From the NCBI RefSeq assembly GCF_013410455.1, contig NZ_JACCFW010000001.1, forward strand, positions 450,929-514,928: a stretch of 64,000 nt of DNA, given 5' to 3'. Positions 35,497 through 44,579 of the stretch are shown here, piece after piece. This DNA is from Allobranchiibius huperziae (lineage in GTDB: Bacteria > Actinomycetota > Actinomycetes > Actinomycetales > Dermatophilaceae). Made by a program: the position numbers and the translations under genes. Under the pieces are notes generated by a model, which did not search any database, was not told the DNA's origin, and worked only from the letters and a program-made list of their open reading frames with translations. Position 1 is the stretch's first letter. Every line of letters starts with the position of its first letter.

Positions 35497-35949
35497 ATGG
35501 AGGCGATGCGGGAGCTCACCTGGGGCCGTGGCCAGATCCTGTTGGGGGACAAGCAGATCGGATCGTTCGAGACCATGACGTTCCGCGAACGTGCCACCGT
35601 GAGTTTCGAGACGGAGCACTGGGAGTACGCCAAGGAGTTCGGCGGCACCGTCGTCGCCGCGCGGACCGAGGGAGAGCCGCGGCGGATGTCCGCCGACAAG
35701 GGCGGCCTCTTCTTCACCTACTGGGACGTCTGTACGCCGACCGCGACCTACCGGCTCAAAGGATCGCGGGTGTCGGTCGCCGGGGCGGCGATCGGACAGT
35801 ATGACCAGCGCGGGATCGTCCGCTATCTCGCATCGGTGACGGTGCCCGAGACGGTGCCGATGTGCGACCACGTGTTCCTGCTGTGGGTCGTGACCGTCGA
35901 CGAGCGGCGCCGCCGAGCCCGCTCGCACGCTGCTGGAGACACGGGCTAG
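35497..35949 (+). CDS. conserved hypothetical protein
   Basis: 150 aa, no recognised domain. Predicted beta-rich: alternating hydrophobic strands such as GQILLGDKQIGSF and ATYRLKGSRVSV, with no membrane segment until a hydrophobic strand near the end (HVFLLWVVTV). ATG 35497 is preferred over a longer frame from 35440 because CATACT lies 8 nt upstream and the extra residues look non-coding. It ends 10 nt from the convergent mgtC stop. Confidence 0.65.
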   Translation: MEAMRELTWGRGQILLGDKQIGSFETMTFRERATVSFETEHWEYAKEFGGTVVAARTEGEPRRMSADKGGLFFTYWDVCTPTATYRLKGSRVSVAGAAIGQYDQRGIVRYLASVTVPETVPMCDHVFLLWVVTVDERRRRARSHAAGDTG

Positions 35950-35959
35950 CGCGACGTCG

Positions 35960-36676
35960 CTACTCGAGCTCGTCGTCGTCCTCGACGACGCCGACTCCGA
36001 CGACGTCGTCGACGCCGCTCAGGACCTTCACCAGGCGCTCGGGTTCGGCCTGACCCGATGCGGTGATGACCACGCCGACGACGCCCTCGGGCAGTCGCGA
36101 GGAGTCCTGCATCCCGGTGAGGCCGTCGACACGCCAGCCGAGCGCGGTGAGCCGGTTGATCAGTGAACGCAGCACCCCGCGACCATCGGTGTAGATGATC
36201 TGCAGCCGCGTGGCGTTGGTAGGGCTCCCCGGCAGGTGGTGGGCGAGCTCGGTGTAACCGAAGACCGTCACGAAGTGCAGGGCGGTGACCACCAGCGCGA
36301 TCAACCACAGACCGGCTCCGGCGGCCATTCCGATCGCTGCGGTCTCCCAGACGGCGGCGGCCGTGGTGAGACCGCGTACGACGCCGCCGCGGGACAGGAT
36401 GAGGCCGGCGCCGAGGAATCCGATGCCCGAGACGACCTGCGCCGCGACGCGTGAGGGGTCGAGCACGACCGAGCCGCTGTGCAGCACGTCGGTGAAGCCG
36501 TACTTGGAGACCAGCAGGATCGCCGCCGCGGTGGTGCCGACGATCGACTGGGTGCGCAGGCCCGCGCTCTTGCCGCGCAGCGTGCGCTCCAGCCCGATGC
36601 CGGAGGAGAGGACGAATGCGAGCAGGAGCTCGGCGATCTGCACCACGCCCTGTCCGGCGAACGGTCCATGGGCCAT
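35960..36676 (-). CDS. mgtC: MgtC/SapB-family membrane protein
   Basis: 238 aa. Four or five membrane helices with the family motif GIGLERTLRGKSAGLRTQ (about residues 26-43) and SGIGFLGAGLI, followed by a cytosolic ACT-like domain (from about 155) and an acidic tail. MgtC proteins influence magnesium starvation survival and F-type ATP synthase activity in other bacteria. ATG 36676 has TAGCTT 6 nt upstream. Confidence 0.92.
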   Translation of the reverse strand: MAHGPFAGQGVVQIAELLLAFVLSSGIGLERTLRGKSAGLRTQSIVGTTAAAILLVSKYGFTDVLHSGSVVLDPSRVAAQVVSGIGFLGAGLILSRGGVVRGLTTAAAVWETAAIGMAAGAGLWLIALVVTALHFVTVFGYTELAHHLPGSPTNATRLQIIYTDGRGVLRSLINRLTALGWRVDGLTGMQDSSRLPEGVVGVVITASGQAEPERLVKVLSGVDDVVGVGVVEDDDELE

Positions 36677-36682
36677 CAGCCC

Positions 36683-36688
36683 AAGCTA
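36683..36688 (-). promoter_or_regulatory. leaderless-type -10 for mgtC
   Basis: Minus-strand TAGCTT, 6 nt before ATG 36676. Confidence 0.5.
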
Positions 36689-36806
36689 TCCGGGTCGCTC
36701 GCGGCGCGTGCCGGCCCCGGTCGGTCCGGCGAGCACGAGGCGCTCGTACGCCGAGCCCACTCGTCCACCGGCGTCCTGTGCTGATCGTCGAACGGGAGGG
36801 CCGACG

Positions 36807-37307
36807 TCAGCGGCGGTAGGTCCGGCCGTCGATCGCCTCGCGCAACAGGTCGGCGTGGCCGGCGTGGCGGGCCATCTCCTCCACCAGGTGCAGCAGCACC
36901 CACCGCACGTTGTTCGACGCGCCGCCCTGGTAGTCCGGCACCTCCTGATCGAGGTCGATCCCGGACCGCACCACCCCCTCCGTGTGCGCCGCCTCGACCT
37001 CCCACGCGGCCAGCCACTGAGCGACCGTTTCGTCGTCGCCCAGGGTGAACTCGTCCGTGCGCGGCTGCTCCTCGCCGCGTTCGACGTCGGTGCGGATCCA
37101 CGACCTCTCCGTGGCCACCACGTGCTTCAGCAGCCCGCCGAGGGAGAGGGTCGTCGATGGGATGGGCGTCAGCCGCGCCTGCGCGTCGGTGATGCCGTCG
37201 AGCGCGTAGCGGATGCCGTGGCGCTGCCACTCCAGGAACCCGAGCAGGCCGTCGACCTCGTCCGGCCGCGGAGGCGGGGGAGAGGGCGGGAAGGGCGCCG
37301 AGGGCAT
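36807..37307 (-). CDS. DinB/DUF664-family protein
   Basis: 166-aa four-helix protein of the DinB superfamily. Three His that could bind metal lie in LLKHVVATERSW and HLVEEMARHAGHADLLRE. Many actinobacterial members are thiol (mycothiol) S-transferases, but substrate cannot be read here. ATG 37307 has TACAGT 7 nt upstream, which supports it over a longer frame. Palindromic copy B lies just upstream. Confidence 0.87.
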   Translation of the reverse strand: MPSAPFPPSPPPPRPDEVDGLLGFLEWQRHGIRYALDGITDAQARLTPIPSTTLSLGGLLKHVVATERSWIRTDVERGEEQPRTDEFTLGDDETVAQWLAAWEVEAAHTEGVVRSGIDLDQEVPDYQGGASNNVRWVLLHLVEEMARHAGHADLLREAIDGRTYRR

Positions 37308-37314
37308 GGCCGTC

Positions 37315-37320
37315 ACTGTA
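37315..37320 (-). promoter_or_regulatory. leaderless-type -10 for the DinB-family gene
   Basis: Minus-strand TACAGT, 7 nt before ATG 37307. Confidence 0.5.
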
Positions 37321-37344
37321 GGACCGGCGTACGACGCGGTGGAC

Positions 37345-37392
37345 GGTTTGCGTCGGCGGCCAGTGCTGCAGCCCTGGCCACGAACGCAGACC
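37345..37392. repeat. dispersed palindromic element, copy B
   Basis: Arms of 19 nt (15 of 19 matching) around a CTGCAG-containing centre; shares CGGCCAGTGCTGCAG with copies A and C. It lies in a 218-nt gap between divergent genes, so it cannot be a simple shared terminator. A second ACGCAAAC-type end at 37402-37411 extends it. Confidence 0.75.
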
Positions 37393-37525
37393 CGCAGCAC
37401 GAACGCAAACCGGCGGCTCGGACACACCCCGCGACCTGGACCGCGGACCGCGACCCGTGCTGTCGGCGACCGATCGGGTGGGGGCGCCTCGGCCTTTCCA
37501 CAGCCCGCCCGTCTTTACTGGACTC

Positions 37526-40114
37526 ATGAAGCTGCCGCGGACCAGGATCCCGCGGTCGCGCGCCGTACGCGGATTGCTGGCGGCGTTCGTGGTCCTGGCT
37601 CTCGCCGTCGGCGGGATCGCCCTCTTCAGACCCGGCAGCCCGCACATCGCCACGCGGTCGCAGTTCGTCACCGGCACGCCCGAGGGCGGCACCCCGGTGC
37701 GGCTCGACACCACGGTCTACCTCCCTGCGAAGACCCCTGCCCCGGCGATCCTGCTGGCACACGGCTTCGGCGGCAGCAAGACCGACCTGGCCGGTGAAGC
37801 GCGCTCTCTCGCCGCGGACGGTTACGTCGTACTCGCCTACACGGCAAGGGGATTCGGACGGTCCGGCGGTCTGATCCATCTCGACGCACCTGACTACGAG
37901 GTCGCCGACGCGCGACTCCTCGTCTCCTACCTCGCCGCCATGCCACAGGTCATCAAGGACCACCCGGGCGACCCGAGGATCGGTGTCGCCGGGTCGTCGT
38001 ACGGCGGGGGACTGGCGCTGCTGCAGGCCGGCACCGACCGCCGCATCGACGCCGTCGGCGCCGACATCACCTGGAACGACCTGTCGACGGCGCTCTTCCC
38101 CAACGCCGCGCAGGGCCACGCGCCCGGGGTCTTCAAGAAGCTGTGGGCGGGCCAGCTGTTCGGCGCCGCGGCGGGCAGGGCGCCGAGCAGCAACGGCTGC
38201 GGACGGTTCGCGGCCGATGTCTGCGCGGCGTACCAACAGGCAGCTGCCACCGGCCGGCCAGATGCGACGATCCTCAGCCTGCTGCAGGCCTCGAGTCCCG
38301 CGCGGGTCCTGAGCCGGATCACGGCGCCCACGCTGCTGAGCCAGGGCCAGCAGGACTCGCTCTTCGACCTGTCCCAGGCCGACGCCAACGCCCGCGGCAT
38401 CGCCGCCGCGGGCACCCCCACCAAGGTGATCTGGCGCAGCGGAGGTCACGACGGCGGCACCTCGACGTCCCAGCTCGTGGGCTTCCTGCGCAGCTGGTTC
38501 GACCCGATCCTGAAGCACGGGCGGGTGCCCGACCGGTCGTTCACCGCGTCCCTCACCGGCGCGGCGCTGTCGTCGCAGGACGGCTCGAGCATCGACCAGA
38601 CCGTCCGAATCGAGGGCGGGTACGGCGCGAACCGGCAGGTGCCGGTCGCCCTGTCCGGTGCTTCGAGGACGATCTTCGCCCCGGCGGGCGGAAACCCCGC
38701 CGCGGTCACGGCGGTCCCGGGCCTCGGTGGTCTGCTCGGCCAGGCAGCCGGTCTCGCCGGAGTGACCGGGGCGACCCAACTGGCTTCGATACCAGGGCAG
38801 TTCGCATCCTTCTCCTCCGCGCCGCTGACCAGGGCGGAGCTGGTCGCGGGCTCCTCGACCGTCCAGCTGCGCATCACCGCGCGGACCACCACCGACGCGA
38901 CCCTCTTCGCGTCGCTGCACGACGTCGCGCCCGACGGCAGCGACACCCTGCCCTCCGGTCTCGTCGCCCCGATCCGGTTGACGGGCCTGCGTCCGGGAGT
39001 GCCGACCACGGTCACGGTGCGGCTGCCGGGCATCGTGCAGTCGGTGCCCGCAGGGCACCGGGTCGTCGTCCGGGTCGCGACGACCGACCTCGCCTACCAG
39101 CTGCCGACCGACGCCCGCAGCTACGACGTCGCGCTCGCCTCTCCCCAGCTTGGGCTCTCCACCGCCGTAGGCCGCGCCGAGGCGACCGGCCACCCGTGGC
39201 CCTGGTTGATCGTCGGTCTCGTCGCAATGGGGCTATTCCTGCTCGGCGTCGCGTTCGCCGCCGTACGCCGTCGCCGACGTCACTCGTTCGAGCCCGCGCT
39301 CCAGCACGTGCCGGTGAGCATCGAACACCTCAGCAAGGTGTACTCCGACGGCTACCGGGCCGTCGACGACGTCACCTTCTCGGTCCAGCAGGGGCAGGTC
39401 GTCGGGCTGCTCGGACCCAACGGCGCGGGCAAGACCACCCTGCTGCGCACCCTGATGGGGCTGATCGCGCCCACCACCGGCTCCATCCGGCTCTTCGGCG
39501 AGCTCATCGGACCGGGCGCCGCAGTGCTGTCGCGCACCGGCGCGTTCATCGAGGGCCCTGGGCTGCTGCCGCATCTGTCCGGCCGCGACAACCTGCGGCT
39601 CTTCTGGGCAGCGACCGGCCGTCCGGAGGAGGACGCCGACTTCGAGACCGCGCTGGAGATCGCCGGGCTCGGACCCTCCATCGAACGCCGCGTGAAGACC
39701 TACAGCCAGGGGATGCGCCAGCGCCTGGCGATCGCGCAGGCCATGCTCGGGCTGCCCGAGGTGCTCATCCTCGACGAGCCCGCGAACGGTCTGGACCCGC
39801 CGCAGATCATCGAGATGCGCGAGGTGCTGCGCCGGTACGCCGAGACCGGGCGCACCGTGGTCCTGTCCAGTCACCTGCTCGACGAGGTCGAGCAGACCTG
39901 CACGCACGTCGTGGTGATGCACAACGGGCGTCTGATCACGGCCGGGTCGGTCGAGGAGATCGTCGGCGCGGTCGCCGGACCCGACCGGCTGCGGGTGGCC
40001 GATCCCGAACGCGCGGTGCGGGTGCTCGCGGACGCCGGCATCGAGGCCCAGCAGGTCGCCACCAGACACTCGCTGGAAGAGGTCTTCATGCAACTGGTCG
40101 GAGCGGACGAATGA
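37526..40114 (+). CDS. fusion of an extracytoplasmic alpha/beta hydrolase (X-Pro dipeptidyl-peptidase-like) with an ABC transporter ATPase
   Basis: 862 aa. N-terminal membrane segment (about residues 15-36), then a hydrolase domain (LLAHGFGGSKT; nucleophile Ser158 in GSSYGG; DSLFD and GGHDGG likely carrying the Asp and His), a beta-rich C-terminal cap as in X-Pro dipeptidyl-peptidases (about 340-540), a second membrane segment (about 558-580), and a complete ABC ATPase (Walker A GPNGAGKTT at about 630, signature YSQGMRQRLAIAQAM, Walker B VLILDEPANGLD). The two membrane segments would place the hydrolase outside and the ATPase inside. ATG 37526 follows an ordinary gap. The permease gene overlaps by 4 nt. 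Confidence 0.85.
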   Translation: MKLPRTRIPRSRAVRGLLAAFVVLALAVGGIALFRPGSPHIATRSQFVTGTPEGGTPVRLDTTVYLPAKTPAPAILLAHGFGGSKTDLAGEARSLAADGYVVLAYTARGFGRSGGLIHLDAPDYEVADARLLVSYLAAMPQVIKDHPGDPRIGVAGSSYGGGLALLQAGTDRRIDAVGADITWNDLSTALFPNAAQGHAPGVFKKLWAGQLFGAAAGRAPSSNGCGRFAADVCAAYQQAAATGRPDATILSLLQASSPARVLSRITAPTLLSQGQQDSLFDLSQADANARGIAAAGTPTKVIWRSGGHDGGTSTSQLVGFLRSWFDPILKHGRVPDRSFTASLTGAALSSQDGSSIDQTVRIEGGYGANRQVPVALSGASRTIFAPAGGNPAAVTAVPGLGGLLGQAAGLAGVTGATQLASIPGQFASFSSAPLTRAELVAGSSTVQLRITARTTTDATLFASLHDVAPDGSDTLPSGLVAPIRLTGLRPGVPTTVTVRLPGIVQSVPAGHRVVVRVATTDLAYQLPTDARSYDVALASPQLGLSTAVGRAEATGHPWPWLIVGLVAMGLFLLGVAFAAVRRRRRHSFEPALQHVPVSIEHLSKVYSDGYRAVDDVTFSVQQGQVVGLLGPNGAGKTTLLRTLMGLIAPTTGSIRLFGELIGPGAAVLSRTGAFIEGPGLLPHLSGRDNLRLFWAATGRPEEDADFETALEIAGLGPSIERRVKTYSQGMRQRLAIAQAMLGLPEVLILDEPANGLDPPQIIEMREVLRRYAETGRTVVLSSHLLDEVEQTCTHVVVMHNGRLITAGSVEEIVGAVAGPDRLRVADPERAVRVLADAGIEAQQVATRHSLEEVFMQLVGADE

Positions 40115-41034
40115 ACGAGATCGCCGCCACCCGCCGCGGTGTCCACGACCGGCTGGCCGAGCTCCCGCCGGGCGAGCGCGCGGCGTTCCGGCCCGGCCGC
40201 ACCCTGTCGCTGCGGGTGGAGTTCGTGCGCCAGCTGCGCCGTCGTCGTACCCAGCTCGCGGCCCTGCTCCTGATCGTCCTGCCGGTGATCGTGGCGATCG
40301 CGCTGAAGGTCAACAACCCCGGCGGAGGTCGTGGTGGTGGCGGGGGTGGGGCCGGCGCGTCCGGCTCGGCCCTGATCACTCTGGGCAGCGCGGGCGCCGC
40401 CAACTTCGCCTTCTACACCGAGTTCGCCTCTGCTGCCTTCCTGCTCGTGGTCATCGTCGCCCTCTTCTGCGGCGACACCGTGGCGAGCGAGGCCAGCTGG
40501 TCCTCCCTGCGGTATCTGCTCGCGATCCCGGTGCCCCGCTCGCGGCTGCTGCGCCAGAAGCTGGTCGTCGCGCTCAGCCTCAGCCTCGGCGCCAACCTGC
40601 TGGTGCCCGTGTGGTCGTTCCTGATCGGCGGGGTGTTCTTCGGCTGGGCGCCCGCACAGTCACCCCTGGGCGGCTCGTTCGGCACCGGTGTCGGACTGCA
40701 GCGGCTGCTGATCGTGGTCGCGTACGCGAGCCTTCAGTCGCTGCTGGTCGCCGCCCTGGCCTTCCTGCTGAGCGTGCTGACCGATGCTCCGCTCGGCGCG
40801 GTCGGCGGCGCGGTGCTGCTGGTGGTGGTCTCCAACATCCTGGACGCCATCACCGCCCTCGGCTCCTACCGCAACGTCCTGCCCACCCACTTCCAGTACT
40901 CCTGGCTCGACGCCCTCGGCCCGAGCGTCAACTGGGACGGGATGATCCGCGGCACCGGAGTCGCCCTCACCTATTCGGCGGTCTTCCTGGCCCTGGCCTG
41001 GTGGCGTTTCGAGCGCAAGGACATCGTGAGTTGA
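40111..41034 (+). CDS. ABC transporter permease partner of the hydrolase-ATPase fusion
   Basis: 307 aa with six predicted membrane helices. After the first helix comes a Gly-rich extracytoplasmic loop (NPGGGRGGGGGGAGASG), then VASEASWSSLRYLLAIPVPRSRLL, typical for ABC-2 permeases of bacitracin- or lantibiotic-immunity type exporters. ATG 40111 overlaps the fusion gene stop (ATGA), so the two make one transporter. Substrate unknown; a peptide is suggested by the fused peptidase-like domain, as inference only. Confidence 0.88.
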   Translation: MNEIAATRRGVHDRLAELPPGERAAFRPGRTLSLRVEFVRQLRRRRTQLAALLLIVLPVIVAIALKVNNPGGGRGGGGGGAGASGSALITLGSAGAANFAFYTEFASAAFLLVVIVALFCGDTVASEASWSSLRYLLAIPVPRSRLLRQKLVVALSLSLGANLLVPVWSFLIGGVFFGWAPAQSPLGGSFGTGVGLQRLLIVVAYASLQSLLVAALAFLLSVLTDAPLGAVGGAVLLVVVSNILDAITALGSYRNVLPTHFQYSWLDALGPSVNWDGMIRGTGVALTYSAVFLALAWWRFERKDIVS

Positions 41035-41102
41035 CGCGTCCGGCACGGACCTCCGCGCGGATCGATGCGGCCGATCGAAACAGGGACGCAACACGGTGCC
41101 GA

Positions 41103-41108
41103 TAACGT
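41103..41108 (+). promoter_or_regulatory. leaderless-type -10 for the ATP-grasp operon
   Basis: TAACGT, 6 nt before GTG 41115, in the 80-nt gap after the ABC permease. Confidence 0.5.
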
Positions 41109-41114
41109 GACGGC

Positions 41115-42791
41115 GTGACGCAGAGCCAGAGCCAGACGCAGGGCGGCACCTCGGGTCAGGTTTTCGGCGGATACCGCTCGGGGCCGGACACGTTCGACGA
41201 GATGTACGACGGCACCGGCTGCCGGCCCGACTACATGGGCATTCAGCGTCAGATGCAGCGTCTGTCGATGCAGGAGGTGCAGGCGCGCGCCGACTATCTC
41301 GGCCACTCCTACCTCGACCAGGGCGTCACCTTCGACATCGGCGGCCAGGAGCGGCCGTTCCCGATCGACATCGTGCCCCGGCTGATCGAGGCGCAGACCT
41401 GGTCGCACGTGGAAGCCGGTGTCGCCCAACGAGTCCGGGCTCTGGAGGCGTTCCTGGCCGACATCTACGACGAGGGGCAGGTCTTCCGGGACGGGGTCAT
41501 CCCGCGCCGTGTCGTGACGAGCAGCCCGCACTTCCTGCGCGTCGCCAAGGGCATCAACTACCCGCACGGCGTCCGGGTGCACGTCTCGGGCATCGACCTG
41601 GTGCGCGACGGCAACGGCGACTTCCGGGTGCTGGAGGACAACGTCCGGATCCCCTCTGGGGTCTCCTACGTCATCTCCAACCGGCGGGCGATGTCCACGG
41701 CGCTGCCCGAGGTCTTCGCGCACCACCGAATCCGGCCGGTCTCGCAGTATCCCGCGAAGCTGCTCGCCAGCCTGCGGGCCTGCGCGCCGAGCGGTGTCAC
41801 CGACCCCACGGTCGTCGTGCTGACACCCGGCGCCTTCAACGCCGCGTACTTCGAGCACGCCCTGCTGGCCCGCCTGATGGGCACCCGCCTCGTGGAGGGC
41901 CGCGACCTGGTCGCCCAGGGCGGCCGGGTGCTGGTGCGGACCACGAACGGCCTGCGACCGGTCGACGTGATCTACCGACGCGTCGACGACGATTTCCTGG
42001 ATCCCGTGCATTTCCGCAGGGATTCGATGCTCGGCGTGCCCGGTCTGCTGAACGCTGCCCGGGCGGGCAACGTCACGATCGCCAACGGCGTCGGCAACGG
42101 GGTCGCCGACGACAAGCTGACCTACACCTACGTGCCCGATCTCATCCGCTACTACCTGGGCCAGGAGCCGATCCTGCCGAACGTCGACACCTGGCGGATG
42201 GAGGACGCGGAGCACCGCGCCGAGGTGCTCGACCGACTCGCGGAGCTGGTGGTCAAGCCCGTCGACGGCGCCGGCGGCAAGGGCATCATCATCGGTCCGC
42301 GCGCCACCGCGGCCCAGTTGGACGAGATGCGCAAGCGACTGATCGCCGACCCGCGCGGCTGGATCGCGCAGCCGGTGATCCAGCTGTCCACGGTGCCGAC
42401 CCTGATCGGCGACACGATGGCGCCGCGGCACGTGGACCTGCGGCCGTTCGCGATCAACGACGGCGAGAAGGTCTGGGTGCTGCCCGGCGGCCTCACCCGG
42501 GTGGCCCTGCCGGAGGGTGAGCTCATCGTCAACTCCAGTCAGGGCGGCGGTTCCAAGGACACCTGGGTGCTGGCCGCCGATCGCGGTGCCGTTCCCGAGG
42601 CGTCACCGGCCCCCGCGGCCGAAGACGCCGTCGTGCACCCGAGCCTGCGGGCCGGGCGGGCCGCGGAGCGCGCGTCGGACGCCGACGACACCGCACCGCC
42701 CCCGAGCGGCCACGGTGGCGAGCAGAGCCAGACCCAGAGTCAGAGCCAGACCCAGACCGCGGTGCGGACGTCGTTCGGCGGTGAGCGCTAG
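41115..42791 (+). CDS. circularly permuted ATP-grasp protein
   Basis: 558 aa, COG2308-type circularly permuted ATP-grasp (DFRVLEDNVRIPSGVSYV, then VVKPVDGAGGKGIIIG as glycine-rich ATP loop, and HVDLRPFAI). It always travels with an alpha-E protein and a transglutaminase-like protein, as here, and the trio is predicted to make or modify a peptide. Both ends of the chain carry low-complexity Gln/Ser/Thr tracts (TQSQSQTQ at residues 2-9; SQTQSQSQTQT near residues 536-546). GTG 41115 has a -10 six nt upstream. Confidence 0.9.
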   Translation: MTQSQSQTQGGTSGQVFGGYRSGPDTFDEMYDGTGCRPDYMGIQRQMQRLSMQEVQARADYLGHSYLDQGVTFDIGGQERPFPIDIVPRLIEAQTWSHVEAGVAQRVRALEAFLADIYDEGQVFRDGVIPRRVVTSSPHFLRVAKGINYPHGVRVHVSGIDLVRDGNGDFRVLEDNVRIPSGVSYVISNRRAMSTALPEVFAHHRIRPVSQYPAKLLASLRACAPSGVTDPTVVVLTPGAFNAAYFEHALLARLMGTRLVEGRDLVAQGGRVLVRTTNGLRPVDVIYRRVDDDFLDPVHFRRDSMLGVPGLLNAARAGNVTIANGVGNGVADDKLTYTYVPDLIRYYLGQEPILPNVDTWRMEDAEHRAEVLDRLAELVVKPVDGAGGKGIIIGPRATAAQLDEMRKRLIADPRGWIAQPVIQLSTVPTLIGDTMAPRHVDLRPFAINDGEKVWVLPGGLTRVALPEGELIVNSSQGGGSKDTWVLAADRGAVPEASPAPAAEDAVVHPSLRAGRAAERASDADDTAPPPSGHGGEQSQTQSQSQTQTAVRTSFGGER

Positions 42792-43721
42792 ATGTTGAGT
42801 CGGATCGCCGAGGCGCTCTTCTGGATCGGCCGCTACGTCGAGCGCGCCGAGTGCACGGCGCGCATCCTCGACACCTACCTGCAGCTGCTCATCGAGGACC
42901 CGGTCATCGACGAGGAGGCCACCTGCCGTTCGGTGATGGCTGCCATGGGCATCGCGTACGGCGAGGGCACCCCGGACGCCGGGACGCTGCTGCAGACCCT
43001 GTTGCTCGACCGCACGGCTGCCCCGTCCATCGCATACGCAATCGAGACCGCCCGGGAGAACGCGCGCCGCTCGCGGGAGGTCGTCTCGACCGAGGTGTGG
43101 GAGGCCATCAACAGCACCTACAACGCGGTGCTCGCGGGGCAACTGCAGCAGCGGCGGCCCGCTGACGCGTTTCGTTTCGTGCGCGAGCGGGCCAGCATGA
43201 TCTCCGCGCTCGCGGACAGCACCCAGAGCCACGACGACGGCTGGCAGTTCATCGTCCTCGGGCGCAGCATCGAGCGGATCGACATGACCGCGCGGCTGAT
43301 CACGATGGGCAACTACGTGTCCGGGCCGAACGGCGCCTGGGCGCTCACGCTCCGCTCGTGCGGCGCCGCCCACGCGTTCACCCGCGTCTACCGGGTGACC
43401 GAATCCCCGCGCGCCGCAGCGGAGTTCCTGCTGCTCGACCGGCTCTTCCCGCGCTCGATCTCCCACCTGCTCGAGCAGGCCGGGCATTGCCTGGAGGAGC
43501 TGGACCCGAGGTCGAGGCGGGTCGGTTTCGGCGGCGACGCGGCACGGGTCATCGGGCAGGCGCACGCGCGACTGTCCTACCTGTCCCTGACCGACCTGGT
43601 CACCGACCTGCCCCGGGAGATGGAGGAGCTGCAGCGCGTCTGCGCCGATGCGACCGAGGCGATCGCGAAGCGGTATTTCGAGGGCGTCGTGGCGCCCGAG
43701 TGGCTGACGGAGGCCCTGTGA
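42792..43721 (+). CDS. alpha-E domain protein
   Basis: 309 aa, almost wholly alpha-helical; the start LSRIAEALFWIGRYVERAE and the ARLITMGNY segment fit the alpha-E family (DUF403). Its ATG is the very next base after the stop of the ATP-grasp gene, and its end overlaps the transglutaminase gene by 4 nt. Function is not established; it may be a structural partner of the ATP-grasp enzyme. Confidence 0.92.
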   Translation: MLSRIAEALFWIGRYVERAECTARILDTYLQLLIEDPVIDEEATCRSVMAAMGIAYGEGTPDAGTLLQTLLLDRTAAPSIAYAIETARENARRSREVVSTEVWEAINSTYNAVLAGQLQQRRPADAFRFVRERASMISALADSTQSHDDGWQFIVLGRSIERIDMTARLITMGNYVSGPNGAWALTLRSCGAAHAFTRVYRVTESPRAAAEFLLLDRLFPRSISHLLEQAGHCLEELDPRSRRVGFGGDAARVIGQAHARLSYLSLTDLVTDLPREMEELQRVCADATEAIAKRYFEGVVAPEWLTEAL

Positions 43722-44563
43722 GCGTGACCATGCGGCTGGTGCACCGCACCGGCTACACCTACACCGGCCCGGCGACGCAGTCCTACAACGAGGCGCGTCT
43801 GACGCCGCTGTCGAGCGCCCGCCAGACGGTGCTGCACTCCCGCGTCGACGTCACGCCGACGCCGTGGATGGAGCAGTGGACGGACTACTGGGGCACGACC
43901 GTCACGTCGTTCGAGCTTCATGAACCGCACGACGAGCTGAAGGTCGTCGCGATCAGCACCGTGACGGTCGACCGCCACCCCGCCGAGACGGCGGGCATGA
44001 CCTGGGAGCAGTACGCGGACCCCTCGGTGCGCGACGAGTTCGAGGAGGTGCTGCGCATCGTCCCGCGGACGGCGCTCGGCCCCGCCTTCGAGGAGGTCGT
44101 CGCGCGGGCGCGCGAGAACGCGGCGACTCCTGCGGTCTTCGTCACCGACGTCATCGCCGCCATCCGCGAACGGCTGGACTACATCGCGGGACGGCGCACG
44201 GTCTACGCACGCTGCGCCGGTGCCTGGGACGACGCCCAGGGCGCCTGCCAGGACTTCGCCCATCTCGCCCTGGGCGCCCTGCGTTCGCAGGGCATCCCGG
44301 CCAGGTTCGTCACCGGCTACGTCTTCCCCGACCGGGACGCTCCGGTCGGTGCGAACGTCACCGGTGTGTCACACGCATGGATCCAGTGGTGGGACGGCGC
44401 ATGGACGGCGGTCGACCCGAGTGCAGGAGTCGTCCCCGACGACTTCTACATTGAAGTGGCGCAAGGTCGCGACCATTCAGATGTCGTGCCCCTGCGGGGC
44501 ATCTTCACCGGCACCCCGGGCAGCAAGATGTTCGTGACCGTGGAGATCAGCCGGCTCGCGTAA
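43718..44563 (+). CDS. transglutaminase-like cysteine protease family protein
   Basis: 281 aa with an N-terminal beta domain (MRLVHRTGYTYTGP) and a transglutaminase core. The catalytic triad is visible: Cys177 in GACQDFAH, His219 in GVSHAWI, Asp233 in AVDPSAG. No signal peptide, so it should act in the cytoplasm. GTG 43718 overlaps the alpha-E stop. Third gene of the ATP-grasp/alpha-E/transglutaminase operon. Confidence 0.93.
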   Translation: MSVTMRLVHRTGYTYTGPATQSYNEARLTPLSSARQTVLHSRVDVTPTPWMEQWTDYWGTTVTSFELHEPHDELKVVAISTVTVDRHPAETAGMTWEQYADPSVRDEFEEVLRIVPRTALGPAFEEVVARARENAATPAVFVTDVIAAIRERLDYIAGRRTVYARCAGAWDDAQGACQDFAHLALGALRSQGIPARFVTGYVFPDRDAPVGANVTGVSHAWIQWWDGAWTAVDPSAGVVPDDFYIEVAQGRDHSDVVPLRGIFTGTPGSKMFVTVEISRLA

Positions 44564-44579
44564 TTCGAGGAGATCAATC

